A stretch of 64,000 nt of DNA from Lepas anatifera (Eukaryota; Arthropoda; Thecostraca; Lepadidae). A program made the translations under genes and the position numbers. This document shows, piece after piece, positions 43,568-55,605 of this stretch; position 1 is the first letter of the stretch; every line of letters starts with the position of its first letter. A model generated the notes under the pieces. That model had not been told where the DNA came from and ran no database searches. It saw nothing but the letters and a program-made list of their open reading frames with translations. The DNA is taken from positions 744,001 through 808,000 of the forward strand of contig JAOTON010000383.1 in NCBI GenBank assembly GCA_034440635.1. The letters are read 5' to 3'.

Positions 43568-43894
43568 ACTTAAGCAAATTGTTTTCAACCATGTCTTGAA
43601 ACTCAATTGTTTTCACGTGTTTTTGCAAACTGATTTTAATAGAAAATTTTTGTTCTTCAGAATATTTCCTTTTCGTGTTTACTGGGCAGATTTAACCTCA
43701 GAGCCAAAATACAAACTCGCCGAGCAGTGCCTTCGGAGCACTGATGGAGATGGAGGGAGGAGGTGGGAGTCAGAAGCCCCAAGATTTTGGGTCTCCCACA
43801 GGGGCGCAGCCAAAGGGGGCACAGGGAGCACATGACCTCATCAATGCCAGAGTGCCCCTTTGATCGCTAGGCGGTGTACCGTTTGGGCTGTGCC

Positions 43895-44082
43895 CAGGGG
43901 CGCCGCCACAGAATTTTCGCAGGGGGGACGGACCCGGGCTGGTGCTGACCGGGGAGGCGAATTTTGAGCATATTCGGTACCTGACAGCATTAATGACGAT
44001 TGACCCAAAAATTTTGGGGGGGGACGTCGCCCCTGGTTGGCCAACAGGGGGGACGCGTCCCCCCCCGCTTTCGGCGCCCATG
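43895..44082. mobile_element. hAT-type MITE (188 bp)
   Basis: Ends are CAGGGGCGCCG (left) and CGGCGCCCATG (right, complement CATGGGCGCCG). A perfect 8-bp duplication GCTGTGCC lies at 43887-43894 and 44083-44090. The G-run interior and end sequence resemble the 20780 element (CAGGGGCGTAG). It has no coding capacity. A left-end-like CAGGGGCGCAGCC at 43799 has no partner and may be a truncated sibling. Confidence 0.85.
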
Positions 44083-44284
44083 GCTGTGCCGCTCGAAATT
44101 TAGTGTCCTACGCCGTAGAACCTAGATGCAAGGTGACCACATGTAGCAATTGAAACTATTATTAGACAATTTAAACTATTTTTGGTCAGGTAGGGAATTC
44201 TGTCGCGGTTCATGGTACCCGGGAAGAGTATGGGCACTTAATACGCGTCCAGATAATGCCTCATCGTCGCCAATAATCGTATGG

Positions 44285-44640
44285 GCGAAGGCATTCTGGT
44301 GCCCATTGAGTTCACTTGGTGCCACCTGAGCTGGTCAAAGGCCATATGAACCCATCTAAAGCCAATTGAGCTACTCTGATGACCCCATAGCTGAAGGCTA
44401 GTCTATTCCCTGGGGAAAATTGAGCTGTTCTGGAGGGGGGGGCTCTGATCCACATCATTGTTGCCCTGAGCTGGTCTTGAATAGATGTGAAATAAAAACA
44501 CAAGGCCAACTACCATCATCTCGGGGGGCCACTGAGCTATATTCTAGTCCCTGGTTGCACAGCTGGGGGACAGCTGCCTTGTGGGGCTCTGTCACACTAG
44601 GTGGTCCCCGGGCTGGTCTTGAATAAAGGATCACCATAAA
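44285..44640. repeat. Degenerate GAGCT-type tandem repeat
   Basis: Loosely periodic phrases (GGTGCCC/CCNCTGAGCTGNTC), with a duplicated GAGCTGGTCTTGAATA-like segment (near 44469 and 44611), resemble the CAGCTCA/GGGCCC arrays in the hAT-type elements. Decayed; no gene. Unremarkable sequence continues to about 45200. Confidence 0.4.
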
Positions 44641-45229
44641 TTCAAGACAGTCTTTGAAAACTCTTAAAATATGATATATCTACAGGTCATAGGGACATCC
44701 CTATGGTCATAGAGAAATACGGGTATACAGGGGATATGACCCTCCAGGGCATAGGGGCAGCCAGTGAAAGAAAATGAGGCAGGTGACTCGATCAGGAAGT
44801 TCCGGAAAATACAATCCCAACATTAATGGCTCTTAAAGTAAAAATAACCACCTAAATTTGCCTTGAATTGAGGGATATTTCCCAATAAAATCTACAATCT
44901 GGCGGGTTGAAGGAGGGGCGACTGGAATCACCTGGTCAGGGGCGAGAGGCCGCAGGAAGCTGGAAGGCTTAGATAGATAACATATTTTTGCAGGCAGTGT
45001 TTAAAACGATGGTGTCGGAAGGGTCGGCATGAAACGGGAAGGCTTGGGAAACCTGACGTCGCTCCCTGCTAGCCATGGATGTGAGAGACTTAACACTCAG
45101 CGAGCCATTCCAACCAGTGCACAGACTCCCACCCCATATCCCGAAATGGTGAGTTTGTCACTTCATGTGTTCACTATTACACATGTGCACTGATAAGACT
45201 AGCAGCACGGGTAAGTGCACACAAAGGTC

Positions 45230-45440
45230 CAGGCGTTCTTGGCCCGTAAGGTACTGTGACGGGGAGCGCCGCTGGGCGACCGTGGCGGCGGCGGTCGGGT
45301 GCGCGCGACGGTCGGCTGGCCGTCCGGCATCGGTCGGCGACGATTCGCGCCGATAGCGCGCGCCGTTCGGGCGATACGCAGTGCCGTGTCCCGCTGGTGG
45401 TGGTGTGCACACGTCTCCGCCGGTCGTCCATGTTGCGGGC
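45230..45440. promoter_or_regulatory. CpG-dense patch
   Basis: About 210 bp has very dense CpG (GGCGGCGGCGGTCGGGTGCGCGCGACGGTCGG and onward) between AT-richer flanks. Open frames exist on both strands. On the minus strand an ATG near 45430 (CAACATGGACGACCGG) opens about 84 codons, Arg-rich and without a known domain. It could be an unmethylated promoter or first exon, or a fragment of a GC-rich repeat. Function unknown. Confidence 0.3.
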
Positions 45441-46463
45441 GCAACACACAAAAATATTTATAGTGTGAGAGGCAACAAGAAGGTATTGCACCGCTTTCGT
45501 AAGCTCAGACACACAAGCTACAGCAGTCCAAACCCCCACTGGACAAGTCCAAGGGCTGGATTCGGTTTACAACGACCCACCCATCCCGGCTGCTTGAGTC
45601 ACCTTATAGGATTTCGGGTTGACCTTGCCCTCCGGGTTAACCTGTCTCAAATCAGTGAGTTATTAGCTGCGCCTATTTGTGTTCTGAACCTACTTTGACT
45701 GGCAGGCTTTCCCGCATAGGAGCGGTACCACGATCGTCTTAACTCTCACGGCCCCGTTGTTACTTCTTAATCAATATTACTCCTGTATCAGTTACGAGGT
45801 AATGGTGACAATACCGTCGTTTACACCCTTGAGTTTTGCTCAATCGTCCCATTCCAGATGTTATCTGGATGAACATCTATATCATCCCTTTTGCAACATG
45901 AACGCTTAGATCCGGCTCTTTCACTAGCCCTATCGAGCCTTAAAACTATTTCATTCATATGGCCATCCATGCTTTCAACTGCTTCATTCGCGCATCATGC
46001 ACTCCTCCCCATCGTTGAGACGGTGAAAGCCCTAATGTGTTCCCCCTCGACACCATCTAAGCGTTCAATGTCGTTGTACCTTAGGTTCTTGGTATAATCA
46101 GGATGTCGATGTTCTGTTCGCCCTGCAGGTTGACGATGCCTACCGGTCGGACTTACAACATCAACCAAACTCGGGTACTGATACTGTTCCCTAAAAGTCC
46201 GGCAAAACATAGAGAACATACTTTCCCCACGCTCTTGTTATCAGTCTAGACTAGTCTGGCAAAAATTTAGGTTCTCTTACCTATTCTGTTCTTTCGCTTT
46301 TGCCGTATTTGTGCACGCGTTACCCGGGTCAATGTCTCCAACTCTACCATGCTTAAATTTCACTCGACCTTAAAACCTTGTATCCTCATCCTCTGGCCTC
46401 CCAAATTCGTAAACCTCGTATCCTCATCCCCTGGGCCCCCATTTCCTTTATCCTTATACCTCA

Positions 46464-46690
46464 GTATCCTCCGGCCCTTAATCCTCCAATCCTCACTTCC
46501 TATAAACTTATTTCCTTCTTACTTCCTGGGCCTACCCTTCTTCCTAATCCTCGTGCCCTCGTATCCTCCGGCTCTTAAAATCCTCCAATCCTAACTTCCT
46601 ATAAACTTATCTCCTTCTTACTTCCTGGGCCTACCCTTCTTCCTAATCCTCGTGCCCTCATATCCTCCGGCCCTTAAAATCCCCTTATCC
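46464..46690. repeat. ~98-bp pyrimidine-rich tandem repeat
   Basis: About 2.3 units of GTATCCTCCGGCCCTTAAAATCC...CTTCCTATAAACTTATTTCC...CTACCCTTCTTCCTAATCCTCG. Units start near 46464, 46561 and 46660 and are almost identical. Confidence 0.8.
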
Positions 46691-46854
46691 TCTTTGTTCT
46701 GTTGACCCCGGGGCCCAACATCCTTGCTACTCTTACGATATTAAATCCTCCAGCTCCCTTTTTTGCATCATTCGACCTGGTTCCCCAATAGGACCCTGGG
46801 CCCGTCCGCTGCCCAGAGACCTGCCTTTGTCGAGTGTACAGTACATCACACTCC

Positions 46855-47349
46855 CCGTTTCACGGAAAATGGCTCTGAAGGGCTTATTGGGCTAACGAGA
46901 CCACGGTCAGTCTCACCCCCTTTCCACCCAGGAGAAGGAAACGCCTTCTTTCAGTCGGTTAGACTACTGTCCAGCGCCTTGGAGTTGAAAGATGTCAATC
47001 ATAATCATAATTTCGTAGACAGTGGTTTTGAAGGGCTTCTTGGGCTATTGAGACCACGGTCAATCTCACCCTTTTCCACCCAGGAGAAATAAACGCCTCC
47101 TTTCAGTCGGTTAGACTACTGTCCAGCGCCTTGGAGTTGACAGGTGTCAATCATAATCGTAATTTCGTAGACAGTGGTTTTGAAGGGCTTCTTGGGCTAT
47201 TGAGACCACGGTCAGTCTCACCCTTTTCCACCCAGGAGAAGGAAACGCCTTCTTTCAGTCGGTTAGACTACTGTCCAGCGCCTTGGAGTTGACAGGTGTC
47301 GATCATAATCGTAATTTCGTAGGCAGTGGTTTTGAAGAGCTTCTTGGGC
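46855..47349. repeat. ~152-bp tandem repeat, about 3 copies
   Basis: Unit anchors GAGACCACGGTCAGTCTCACCC occur at 46897, 47050 and 47202. Each unit also has CACCCAGGAGAAGGAAACGCC, CAGTCGGTTAGACTACTGTCCAGCG and AATCATAATTTCGTAGACAGTGG. Later units are closer to each other than to the first. No coding role; the frame across it does not continue through all units. Confidence 0.85.
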
Positions 47350-48860
47350 TATACTTTAGATGCATTCCTCCTCGTGTGGCTGTAGAATTAGTTTCATCAA
47401 CGACAACTACCTCCTTTTAAGAGCCACCTCACGGCTGGCTACCGCCCGCAAATCCCTGGAGGGAGCTCAGCTACATTTGACGGGAATCCCTCCACTACGA
47501 TGCTTTATTGCCTGTCTGTAGTTAAAGATTGCAATGGCCGAGACTACTAATGGACAATGTTTGCTTATTTTCTCTCCTCTGCACATCAACTAAATCACAC
47601 GGTCGTGATCAATTCAATCTTTTGTACCCAAAACTCTGACACTACCTATGGGCCTAGATAGGAATGTTATGCTTCTAGTTCTAAACCTGGCCCGGTCAAC
47701 TATTGTTTATTTTTATAGTTTACTGTTATTTTCCACGATGAGGTAATTTTCACCCTCCCCCTTTGCATTTACATTCCGCGTTGGGGTCTAACCCGATACA
47801 GATGTACCACAGGTTGCCACGGATCATTAGGATCGGTTCAGATTTACCCACTGGATCGGCCGAAGCACCATATCAACGATCAGATCATTGTATTAATGAT
47901 AAGATCTCAATGGTGAATCTGTTTTCCTGTACCAGTGGGGGATGGAAAAAAGGCATTGCCTAAGACACAGCCCGCTAGCAGTACCCAATCTATGAATGGG
48001 CAGCCGGCAGAAATCGCTGTGAATTGGGCGTCAATGCAAGTATAAATGTACCCCTCCCTTTTTTATTTTCACGGGGAAAATCCAAATTGTACCCATGGCT
48101 AAAAGAAAACAATGCTACGACCGGTCCTTCCACTATTCTTGGGAGCTGCGCTATTGGCACAGTAACCTGGAGTCAGGGCCAGGGTCGGCAATTAAACATT
48201 CATTCCCCCTGCCTACATACTGCCGTGGACTCACAAATCTTCCATCGCCGCCGGATAGAAGTGCATTGGCAATCACGCCTAACAAGTTGGATATTTTCAA
48301 GCTTACTTCAGTACCTTTTCTGCATAACGAATTCAAATAACGTTTACTGTGATGAAATTGCAGTTCTCCGGCCGGCCATCGCCTCGGAATTTTTATGGCG
48401 GTCCGGGACGCGGCGGTGGGCGTCGTCGTAGTGGTGTCAACAACATAAGAAGAGAACATGAAAACGTTCCGTTGAATGGTCGAATATTTTTACCGCGTTT
48501 CTCACACCTCTATGCCCGCCAAACCACCCGGTCACGTTTTGAATTTATTTTCATCTACAAAGCTGTGGCGATACATACACGCTTACAATGCGGCCTCCGG
48601 ATTTTCCTGCGGGAAAACAGCACGCCTAGCATTTACCCTCATGATTGCCTCCTCACGATGTCAAAGCCAATAGCTTGCGCTTTCGGTTTTATTGATACGC
48701 CCCCCCCCCCCACTTTTTCAATGAAAGATGGAAGCTATCATTTAATTTTTATACCATCCGTGAATTTCAAGAATTGTCAACAAAGAATATCAATACATCA
48801 CCCAAAGAATTTACATGTCCTGAATATACCTGCAAACTAACATCCCCAGTGTCACACGTG
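47350..48860. other. Stretch without recognisable gene
   Basis: Short frames only. A plus-strand frame at 48349-48840 starts in a GC-rich Gly/Arg patch and ends in AT-rich sequence, and has no domain-like features. I see no repeats, tRNA or element ends. Confidence 0.45.
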
Positions 48861-49169
48861 TCTAATAAATTGACAGTGTCCCGCCGTCGATTACGAGTTT
48901 CATTCTAGGCCTATTTTGGAGGAAACGCATTTCTGTTTGGTGAAAGCAGCCGGGGAAGATTGGAGCCGAAACCCTTTCCAGATAACTGGGACCGACCTGA
49001 GTGAGAGTATGGATGCTATAGTTGTGGCCCGTGCTTGGCTGATGATGGTGGCGAAACATTGCAGTCGGCAGGATGGCTGATATTAGAGATGCTCCACCGG
49101 TAAAGAGTTGCGACAAAGGGAGAACGCCTGAGCCCGCGTCACAGAGAGTGCGAAAGCTGAGAGCTGAGA

Positions 49170-49294
49170 GCTGAGAGAGAGCTTCCAAACAGTGATCTTC
49201 CCTTATATATTTTCTGCGGCGACCGCCTGAGGCTTGGTCTGACGCCTTCTCATGTGTGACGTCATCTCTCAGCAAAACCCAGGTGACGTCACCT
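49170..49294 (-). promoter_or_regulatory. Promoter-like cluster: two CREs and a TATA box
   Basis: On the minus strand, AGGTGACGTCACCT (49281-49294, a perfect 14-bp palindrome) and TGACGTCA (49257-49264) lie 27 bp apart. They are followed about 45-80 bp downstream by TATATAAGG (49202-49210). A repeated CTCAGCTCTCAGCT-type initiator region sits about 30 bp further on (near 49145-49185). The order and spacing match a CREB/ATF-driven TATA promoter. Downstream, an ATG near 49053 opens MFRHHHQPSTGHNYSIHTLTQ, about 65 codons, with a CAG/GTCGGT donor-like site. No recognised protein; it could drive a host transcript, or be part of a retroelement LTR. Confidence 0.4.
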
Positions 49295-49299
49295 CTCCG

Positions 49300-50280
49300 G
49301 GCAAGACTTCCGATTTTGCCGGAGGCCCTGGTCGCTGTAGCCAGTCCCCCTTCTCGAAGCTTCGTGCCTCCTCCTTTCCGCTTCAGGGCAGGGTGGTGTG
49401 TCGAAGGGGGGATTTGGACACGCCTAAGTGGTGCATTCGTCGTGGACGTGGCGCTAAAGGTATTTGCCCCAGGCCAGGGTTGGCCGTGAGCTTGCCATGC
49501 TGAACTGCCCTGGGGGTGAGGTTGGCCCTGTCCGTAGCCTTGAAAATTGCTGGCGCAGCATGCCTGGCCATTTTTATTTGTCCCCTCCGTTGTCCGGACT
49601 GGGTGCACGCTAGCTTGTTCACCAGAAAGAGGCCCTGATAACCAATTGTTCTCACATTTCTTCTAACCCCTCCCCCTCTTCTTACCACCGCAGGGATGGG
49701 TGAGGCGTTGCGGCTTCCACGCGGCTCTAACGCCAGGGGGAATCTTGGGTGGTGCCAGGCTGCTCGGGCCTGGCCTGCGGCGACTGCAGATTTATCTTGG
49801 GGACCGGGATTTGTGTCCGCGCCGCGCGGCGTGGGATGCTGACGGAACAGAGGCGGCCGACTCGTAATGCTTTTCCAGTCTCCACTTGTTGTACCATTTC
49901 CAACGTGTGATAATTTGTATTTTTCTTGGCCAAGCTCTTCTTGGTTAGCGTGTGAAATAGTTTCAGGATATCGTTCAGGCCATTAATAATTATTCCAGGA
50001 AGTTGCCGAAATTATTTCGTCTATTACTATCGTGAAACTGGAACAAGGTATGGAAGGATTCTCTGGGAGTAGAAACTGGCTGCTCCACCAATAAAAATGC
50101 GTTATATCCCTACCGGCGCAAATGTAACCCTTACAGTACCCTCCCACAACACATATGGATGAAAACCAATATGCGAACCACATGTGCAAAAACCAGAAGT
50201 ACAGACATATACATCACTAGTGCAGAATAAAAGACAAGGAACAAAACAGAATACGAAAAACACACGATGACTGTGGCATC
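49300..50280. other. Stretch upstream of the promoter-like cluster
   Basis: No gene supported. The minus strand has long open frames (for example 48862-49608) with low-complexity, GC-driven composition and no known domain. Confidence 0.4.
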
Positions 50281-50369
50281 CAGCGTGGCTAAGGAGAGAA
50301 TGAGAGAGCTCTCACTCTCTGAGAGAGGAGAGTGTGAGAGCGGGGAAAGCGACAGGTGGGAAGGAAGGT

Positions 50370-50782
50370 GAGGAGGAGGGGGAGGAGGAGGAGGAGGAGG
50401 AGGAGGAGGAGGAGGAGGAGGAGGAGGAGGAGGAGGGAGGAGGAGGAGGAGGAGGAGGAGGAGGAGGAGGAGGAGGAGGAGGAGGAGGAGGAGGAGGAGG
50501 AGGAGGAGGAGGAGGAGGAGGAGGAGGAGGAGGAGGAGGAGGAGGAGGAGGAGGAGGAGGAGGAGGAGGAGGAGGAGGAGGAGGAGGAGGAGGAGGAGGA
50601 GGAGGAGGAGGAGGAGGAGGAGGAGGAGGAGGAGGAGGAGGAGGAGGAGGAGGAGGAGGAGGCTGAGGAGGCTGAGGCTGAGGCTGGGGCTGAGGCTGAG
50701 GCTGAGGCTGAGGCTGAGGCTGAGGCTGAGGCTGAGGCTGAGGCTGAGGCTGAGGCTGAGGCTGAGGAGAGAGAGAGAGAGG

Positions 50783-50813
<31 letters not shown>

Positions 50814-50814
50814 T
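50370..50814. repeat. (GGA)n, (GAGGCT)n and (GA)n compound microsatellite
   Basis: 50370-50662 is an uninterrupted 293-nt homopurine run, nearly all GGA. It is followed by about 100 bp of GAGGCT hexamers (to about 50765) and a GA-rich run to 50814. Frames through it on either strand (poly-Glu, poly-Gly, poly-Leu, poly-Pro) are artefacts. The array is flanked on the left by GAGAGAGCTCTCACTCTCT (about 50300). Confidence 0.95.
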
Positions 50815-51219
50815 GACAAAACTTGTAGCTTGCCGAGACACTACGAACAAGGCTAGTGAGCAAAATTTTGCTGTTATCTAGAATTGCTGAGTGACAAGGG
50901 TTTGCCTCAATACTGGCTTAGAAAAATTCTCTTGATTACTTTCTTAAAGAATACTTTGTTGCGAGGTATGTCATTGATATCGCTTATGTTTGATGTTACG
51001 GTCTGATGTTCGATACTAAATCTGATCTTTTAAAGGCAACTGCAGACAATCAACTGTAAAAAGACACTGAAGTTGAAAAATATAATTTCATCAACTAGAA
51101 GCAGACAGCGCACATACTAAATATTATGATCAGAGAAAGCTTTGCATTATTTTTTCAGGTGTGGTTGTGGGGGTCCCCTTACACTGCAGGCTGTGTGAAC
51201 TGACCTTGCCCACAAATGT

Positions 51220-51640
51220 TCTAAGCTTAATTTTCACTGTGCCTGCTGCAGGTGCAATGATATCATTTGTTGGGTTTATCATTTCTTGCCATTTTATTTT
51301 TTCTCATCATAGGATTAAGCAGTGTGTGTGTTGGAAAAGTGCTTAAATTCCCAAAAGAAATTATCAAGATCAGATTAATGTGACTCAATGGAGAGGGGAG
51401 GCTGGTGATGCTCCAGGAAGAAAAAAAACTTATGTTTGCATGCTTCAAATTTTTTTTCCAGTATGTGATTGTGGCTCCCTCTTGTACTGTGGATTGTGTG
51501 CATTGGATTTATCATGCTGTGCAATTGTGTGTTTTCCTGAGCATAGGATTAAGCAGTGTCTGTGTGTTGAAAAGGTGTTTGTGCATTCCCAAAATATATC
51601 AATATCAGATTTATGTTGCTCAATAGAGACGGAAAGAGGT
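51220..51640. repeat. Imperfect ~235-bp tandem duplication
   Basis: The segments around CATAGGATTAAGCAGTGT at 51308 and 51543 align. Shared flanks are GGNTTTATCATN, TGTGTGTTG(A)AAA, ATTCCCAAAA, ATCAGATTNATGT and CTCAATNGAGA. The units are diverged, so the duplication is old. The rest of 50815-53735 has no recognisable gene or element. Confidence 0.6.
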
Positions 51641-51649
51641 AGCTAACAT

Positions 51650-53735
51650 GCTAGGAAATAAAACCAACAGTTTCGAGATCACATACTATTATACCTTTAG
51701 CATTGTTTCAGGGGAACATTGATTTATTTCTTGCTATTCGTGGATCTTGGGACATATTGAGAAACAAGGCCAGAGAGTGGAGACATCTGCCAGATGATCA
51801 CCAGATTTTATGCATCAGGGTAAACCCAGTATAAATAAAAAGATGAAAATAAAGAAGTGCAAGCAGACTTAGAAAAACAAGTGTGTGCAAGCGACCTTCC
51901 TCGGGAATCATTGCAAGCCATGGAACTTAATAAACCCACTTTCTATGCTGAAAAATGCATTTACCATAGAGCCAGAGATGACCGCATTTTACCCAGCTTC
52001 TAAGGAAATGTTCAGAAACATAAGTGACAGCATAATTCATTTGCTTTGATTTGTAAATTTACCCAAAGTTTATGTGTCTACCACAATCTCCTGGAGTCAC
52101 AATCTCCTGAACATACCTAAGGGCTGACCAAATGGAAATAATATATCGTAGAAATCCACCATATATCACAAATTGGGTTATTTTGAAGCACACCTTTTGT
52201 TGGCGAATGCTTCTTATCTTCATCTTGGCTGCAGCATACACGTTTCTCATGTTACAGGTAACACATATCTGTCAATGAAGGGGCTCTCAACAGAAAAGCA
52301 GTGAAACAGAGAGAACCCAAGCAAAATTTCAGTAAGAAATTTAGTAACAACAAATAAATACTCGGCGACTGCTGGAACCACCTCACTCCTCCACAATCAA
52401 CAACAACCATCCAGCGAGCAAGCGCAGGCGGGGCGCGAGAAAAAGAACCGGTGCCACTCGATGGAAAAAATGCGGCTTACAACTTGTTTTTTTAGTGTCC
52501 GTCTTTTGGAGGAGTTATCATATGGCAGCACAAAACTTCGGGCTACCCGTCATCTACTACCCTGCTCAATATAAACTTGACTGATATTACTTCATAATTG
52601 GAAGGCACTATGTCGCTGTGCCAGTTTTCCACTACCCACGCATAATTATACTTCATTCTTCCCGCTTACTTGGTACCGCATTTCAGCTCATCAATACCAA
52701 GGACATCCGAAAACTTGAACGTATGAGAAAGTGGTCGGACACGATCAAAGGCAGTTGCATTTCAGTGACTCCCCCCCGTTTCCCCGTTGTCTGGTGTATG
52801 GTTTGGAGATGAAATGAGTGGGAAAGCCGTGTAGAATTATCCTATAAAAACCGTATTTATCAACGGACGTCGAGTTTTTGGATGAACGAAATTTGAAGTC
52901 ACGTATTTTTTGGACTTCGCAATATTTTAAAATGATTTTGCTTGTGACATGTCTTGTTTGTGAAATCACCGTATTTTTTAGCTCTTTTTGAGGTCCAGCA
53001 GCATGTTTGTTATATCCTGTGTATGGGTCTAGGGTATTTAAAGTTGCTGTAGGTACTTAGATTTATCTTCTTTTTTATTGGTTGCCCATAACCCGAAGTG
53101 GTGCGGGATTTTATCCTTCAGATTATCTTTTTTCAAACAAAAATGGCCAACATAATCTTGTTTTCCTTTTTCATCCATTGTTTCCAGCCTAACACATTCC
53201 AATTCATATCTTATTTACGGAAATGTGCTTATTGTCCAATTATCTTCCTACATTTTGCAACCAGGCGTCGTTCCACGATAAATTGCATATCGAGATTCGA
53301 TTAATTGCACATAGATTGGAGACCCAACTGCTTCCAATGTTGATGGAAATTATTGCAGTTTTATACTTTAGTAGGAGTTAACCATTGGGCCCTTAAGTGT
53401 TTGACTAACCCTTGGAAAAATTGCAAGTGTTGTAGAATGTAATTTTTGTGGTTTGAAATATTTGTTTTACTTATTATATATCTTTTCAACAAAGTCTCTA
53501 TGAATCAGATTGTTTCTCAATCAAAACGTCTACATGAATCTGGTAGTCCTGTGTTTGATGTAACTTTCTATTGATTTGAAGGTGATTTTTTTCGGCCCAT
53601 AAACAAATTAATAATATAGTCGCTTCATGTATTCGTAGTCATAATTATATTCACCTGCCAGAAATGATCCCTTGCGATATGTAAGGGTAGTTGGCGCCGC
53701 GGCATAAACTTCTGAGCTTACTTTAGCGGGGCTTA
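51650..53735. other. Gene-free stretch
   Basis: Only short, overlapping frames. AT-rich, with no repeats or element termini that I can recognise. Confidence 0.45.
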
Positions 53736-53797
53736 ATTTTGTGATGATGATGATGATGTTTCCGGCACTCGGCAGCTGCCATATGGGAGGCGCCTCG

Positions 53798-55605
53798 TCA
53801 GAGGCGTCCCAGCCGCCGGATGAAGGCCGCCAGCCGAGGCGGATCACCCAGCGCCTCTTGAATTGTCGGGTCGTCCCGGCCAAAGACATTTTGACGGAGA
53901 AGAGCTCGCGCTGGGCATTCTGTTAAAAGGTGCTGCATTGTTTCCTCGTCCTCCCCGCACTCCGGGCACGTGCCATTTGGTGCCAGCCCCACCCGGTGCT
54001 GGTAACTGCGGAGGAGAAGAGAGTGGCCCGTCCGCAGCCTGGCCACTTCGGTGGATTCTAGGCGGGAGAGGCCATGTTTGTCCCCTAGGACCACTCTCTT
54101 GGTGCCGTTTTCCTCCGCATATCGGGTGGTGCTGACACTTTCAGTCCACAAGCTGTGCGCGTGGCGCCTTATGCAGCTGTTCGCGGAGTTAAAATCAATC
54201 TGGGTGGAACTCTGGTCCAGTGTGGCAGCGGCACGCGCCACTTCGTCGGCGAGCTCGTTTCCCGGTAAGCCAGCGTGGCCCGGGACCCATTGAAGGGTTA
54301 GGTGGATGCCCATGCTGGCCAGGGTCGAGAGTTGGTGCCAAACCGAGCCTGCCAAGGCATCGGATTGAGCGTGCGGGCCCTCCGCCAGGCGGGTTAGGGC
54401 GGACTGCGAATCAGTGCAGACTCGCACTTCTCTCGGTCGACACTCGGCTGCGATCGTCAACAGATGGCGCAGGGCCGCATCCAGGGCAGCTAGTTCTGCC
54501 CGGAAACTGGACGTGTAGCGGCCGGCAGGGACTCTGATCCGCTTCACAGAGTTGTTTTCCCTGAGTACCACTGCGCCTCCACCGCCATGCTCAGTGCCAC
54601 TTGTCGCGGATCCATCCGTGAAGATTGAGATATCCGCTGGCGGGAGCGCAGCCAGAGTCCTTTCCGCCGCCGCGAGTCGTGCTTCTGGAGGGTCCGTCTT
54701 CTTCGTCTGGACGACTAGTTTCGTCCGAATGTCGATATTCGGGGATGGAGTCTCCCATGGCGCGACCTGCGGTGTAACCTGCAGAGGCTCCACGGGAAAA
54801 GCGGCTAGGCCTGCCTCTGCGGAAACTGCCAGGCCGGTCTCGGCCCATCCGCGGTCCTGCTGTAGCCTCAGGCTGGGTCTCTCCGCAAGCAAGAGCGGTT
54901 GTAGCGGGTCGCCCGGAAGGTCGCGGACGTGCCGCTGCACCGCGATGGCCGCGAGCTGCTTTCGTCGTATGCTGAGAGGCATGACGTCCGCCTCTCGCTC
55001 CAGAGCGGCCGTCGGCGTCGACCTCAGGCAGCCAGTTATCGTCCTGCAGGCCTGTCGCTGTACGACCTCGAGGCGTTCTAGGTTAGAGCTCGCCACCCCA
55101 GGCATCCAGCCACCGGCCGCGTAGTCTGCACAGGATCTGATGAACGCGAGGTACACCAGCCTGAGGTCGGACGCCGCGGCGCCCCAGGACTTGCCACTAA
55201 GCGCCCGTAGCGCCCCACTCCTCTTCTTCATTTTGCACCTCAGGTTCTCGATATGGTGGCGGAAGGTCAGCGTCCGGTCGTACGTGACCCCTAGGAATGT
55301 CGGGGTCGCTTCGTGGCTTAGTCGAGCAGCGCCGAGGGTCAGGTTGCACTCTCGTCTGGCCTCTGCTGGGTCGAGGGAGAAGAGGGTACCAACTGTCTTC
55401 TCTTGGCTTATGGTTAATTTCCACTCTTCCGCCCAGGCCGTAAGGCAATCCAGAGCTCTTTGGACTCGTCGCTCTGCCGCAGCGACGGTCCGGTCAGTGG
55501 CCCAGATTGCCAGATCATCGGCGAACAGCGAGGTCTGGACGCCAGGTGGTAGGTGCTCGATGAGGTCATTGATGTAAGAAATGAATAAGGTGGGAGAGCA
55601 AACGG
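53798..55605 (-). pseudogene. ORF2 C-terminal part: RT active site, RNase H, zinc motif
   Basis: It continues the same protein in the next frame: AVCSPTLFISYINDLIEHLPPGVQTSLFADDLAIW (catalytic Asp pair, F in place of Y), LTISQEKTVGTLF, and LGVTYDRTLTFRHH. After a thumb region comes RNase H with FTDGSATSG, SFRAELAALDAAL, CTDSQSAL, LQWVPGHAGLPGNELADEVAR; all four acidic residues are present. A C-terminal CX2CX7HX4C motif, CPECGEDEETMQHLLTEC, follows, then the end RLGRL-stop. Apart from the homopolymer break there is no stop or frameshift in the ~1.8 kb. That is unusual next to the other LINEs here and suggests a young copy. Confidence 0.85.

Noticed and set aside
45165..45540. Arg-rich proteins on both strands of the CpG-dense patch
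   Set aside because: Composition is forced by GC content and no family is recognised; kept only as a CpG-dense patch.
48860..50160. A solo LTR running from TGTTGTGGGAGGG (minus strand, near 50150) through the TATA cluster
   Set aside because: I could not find a matching CA end with the same flanking duplication, nor a second copy, PBS or polypurine tract.
50131..50863. Poly-Leu, poly-Pro, poly-Ser, poly-Glu and poly-Gly frames
   Set aside because: By-products of the GGA/GAGGCT microsatellite.
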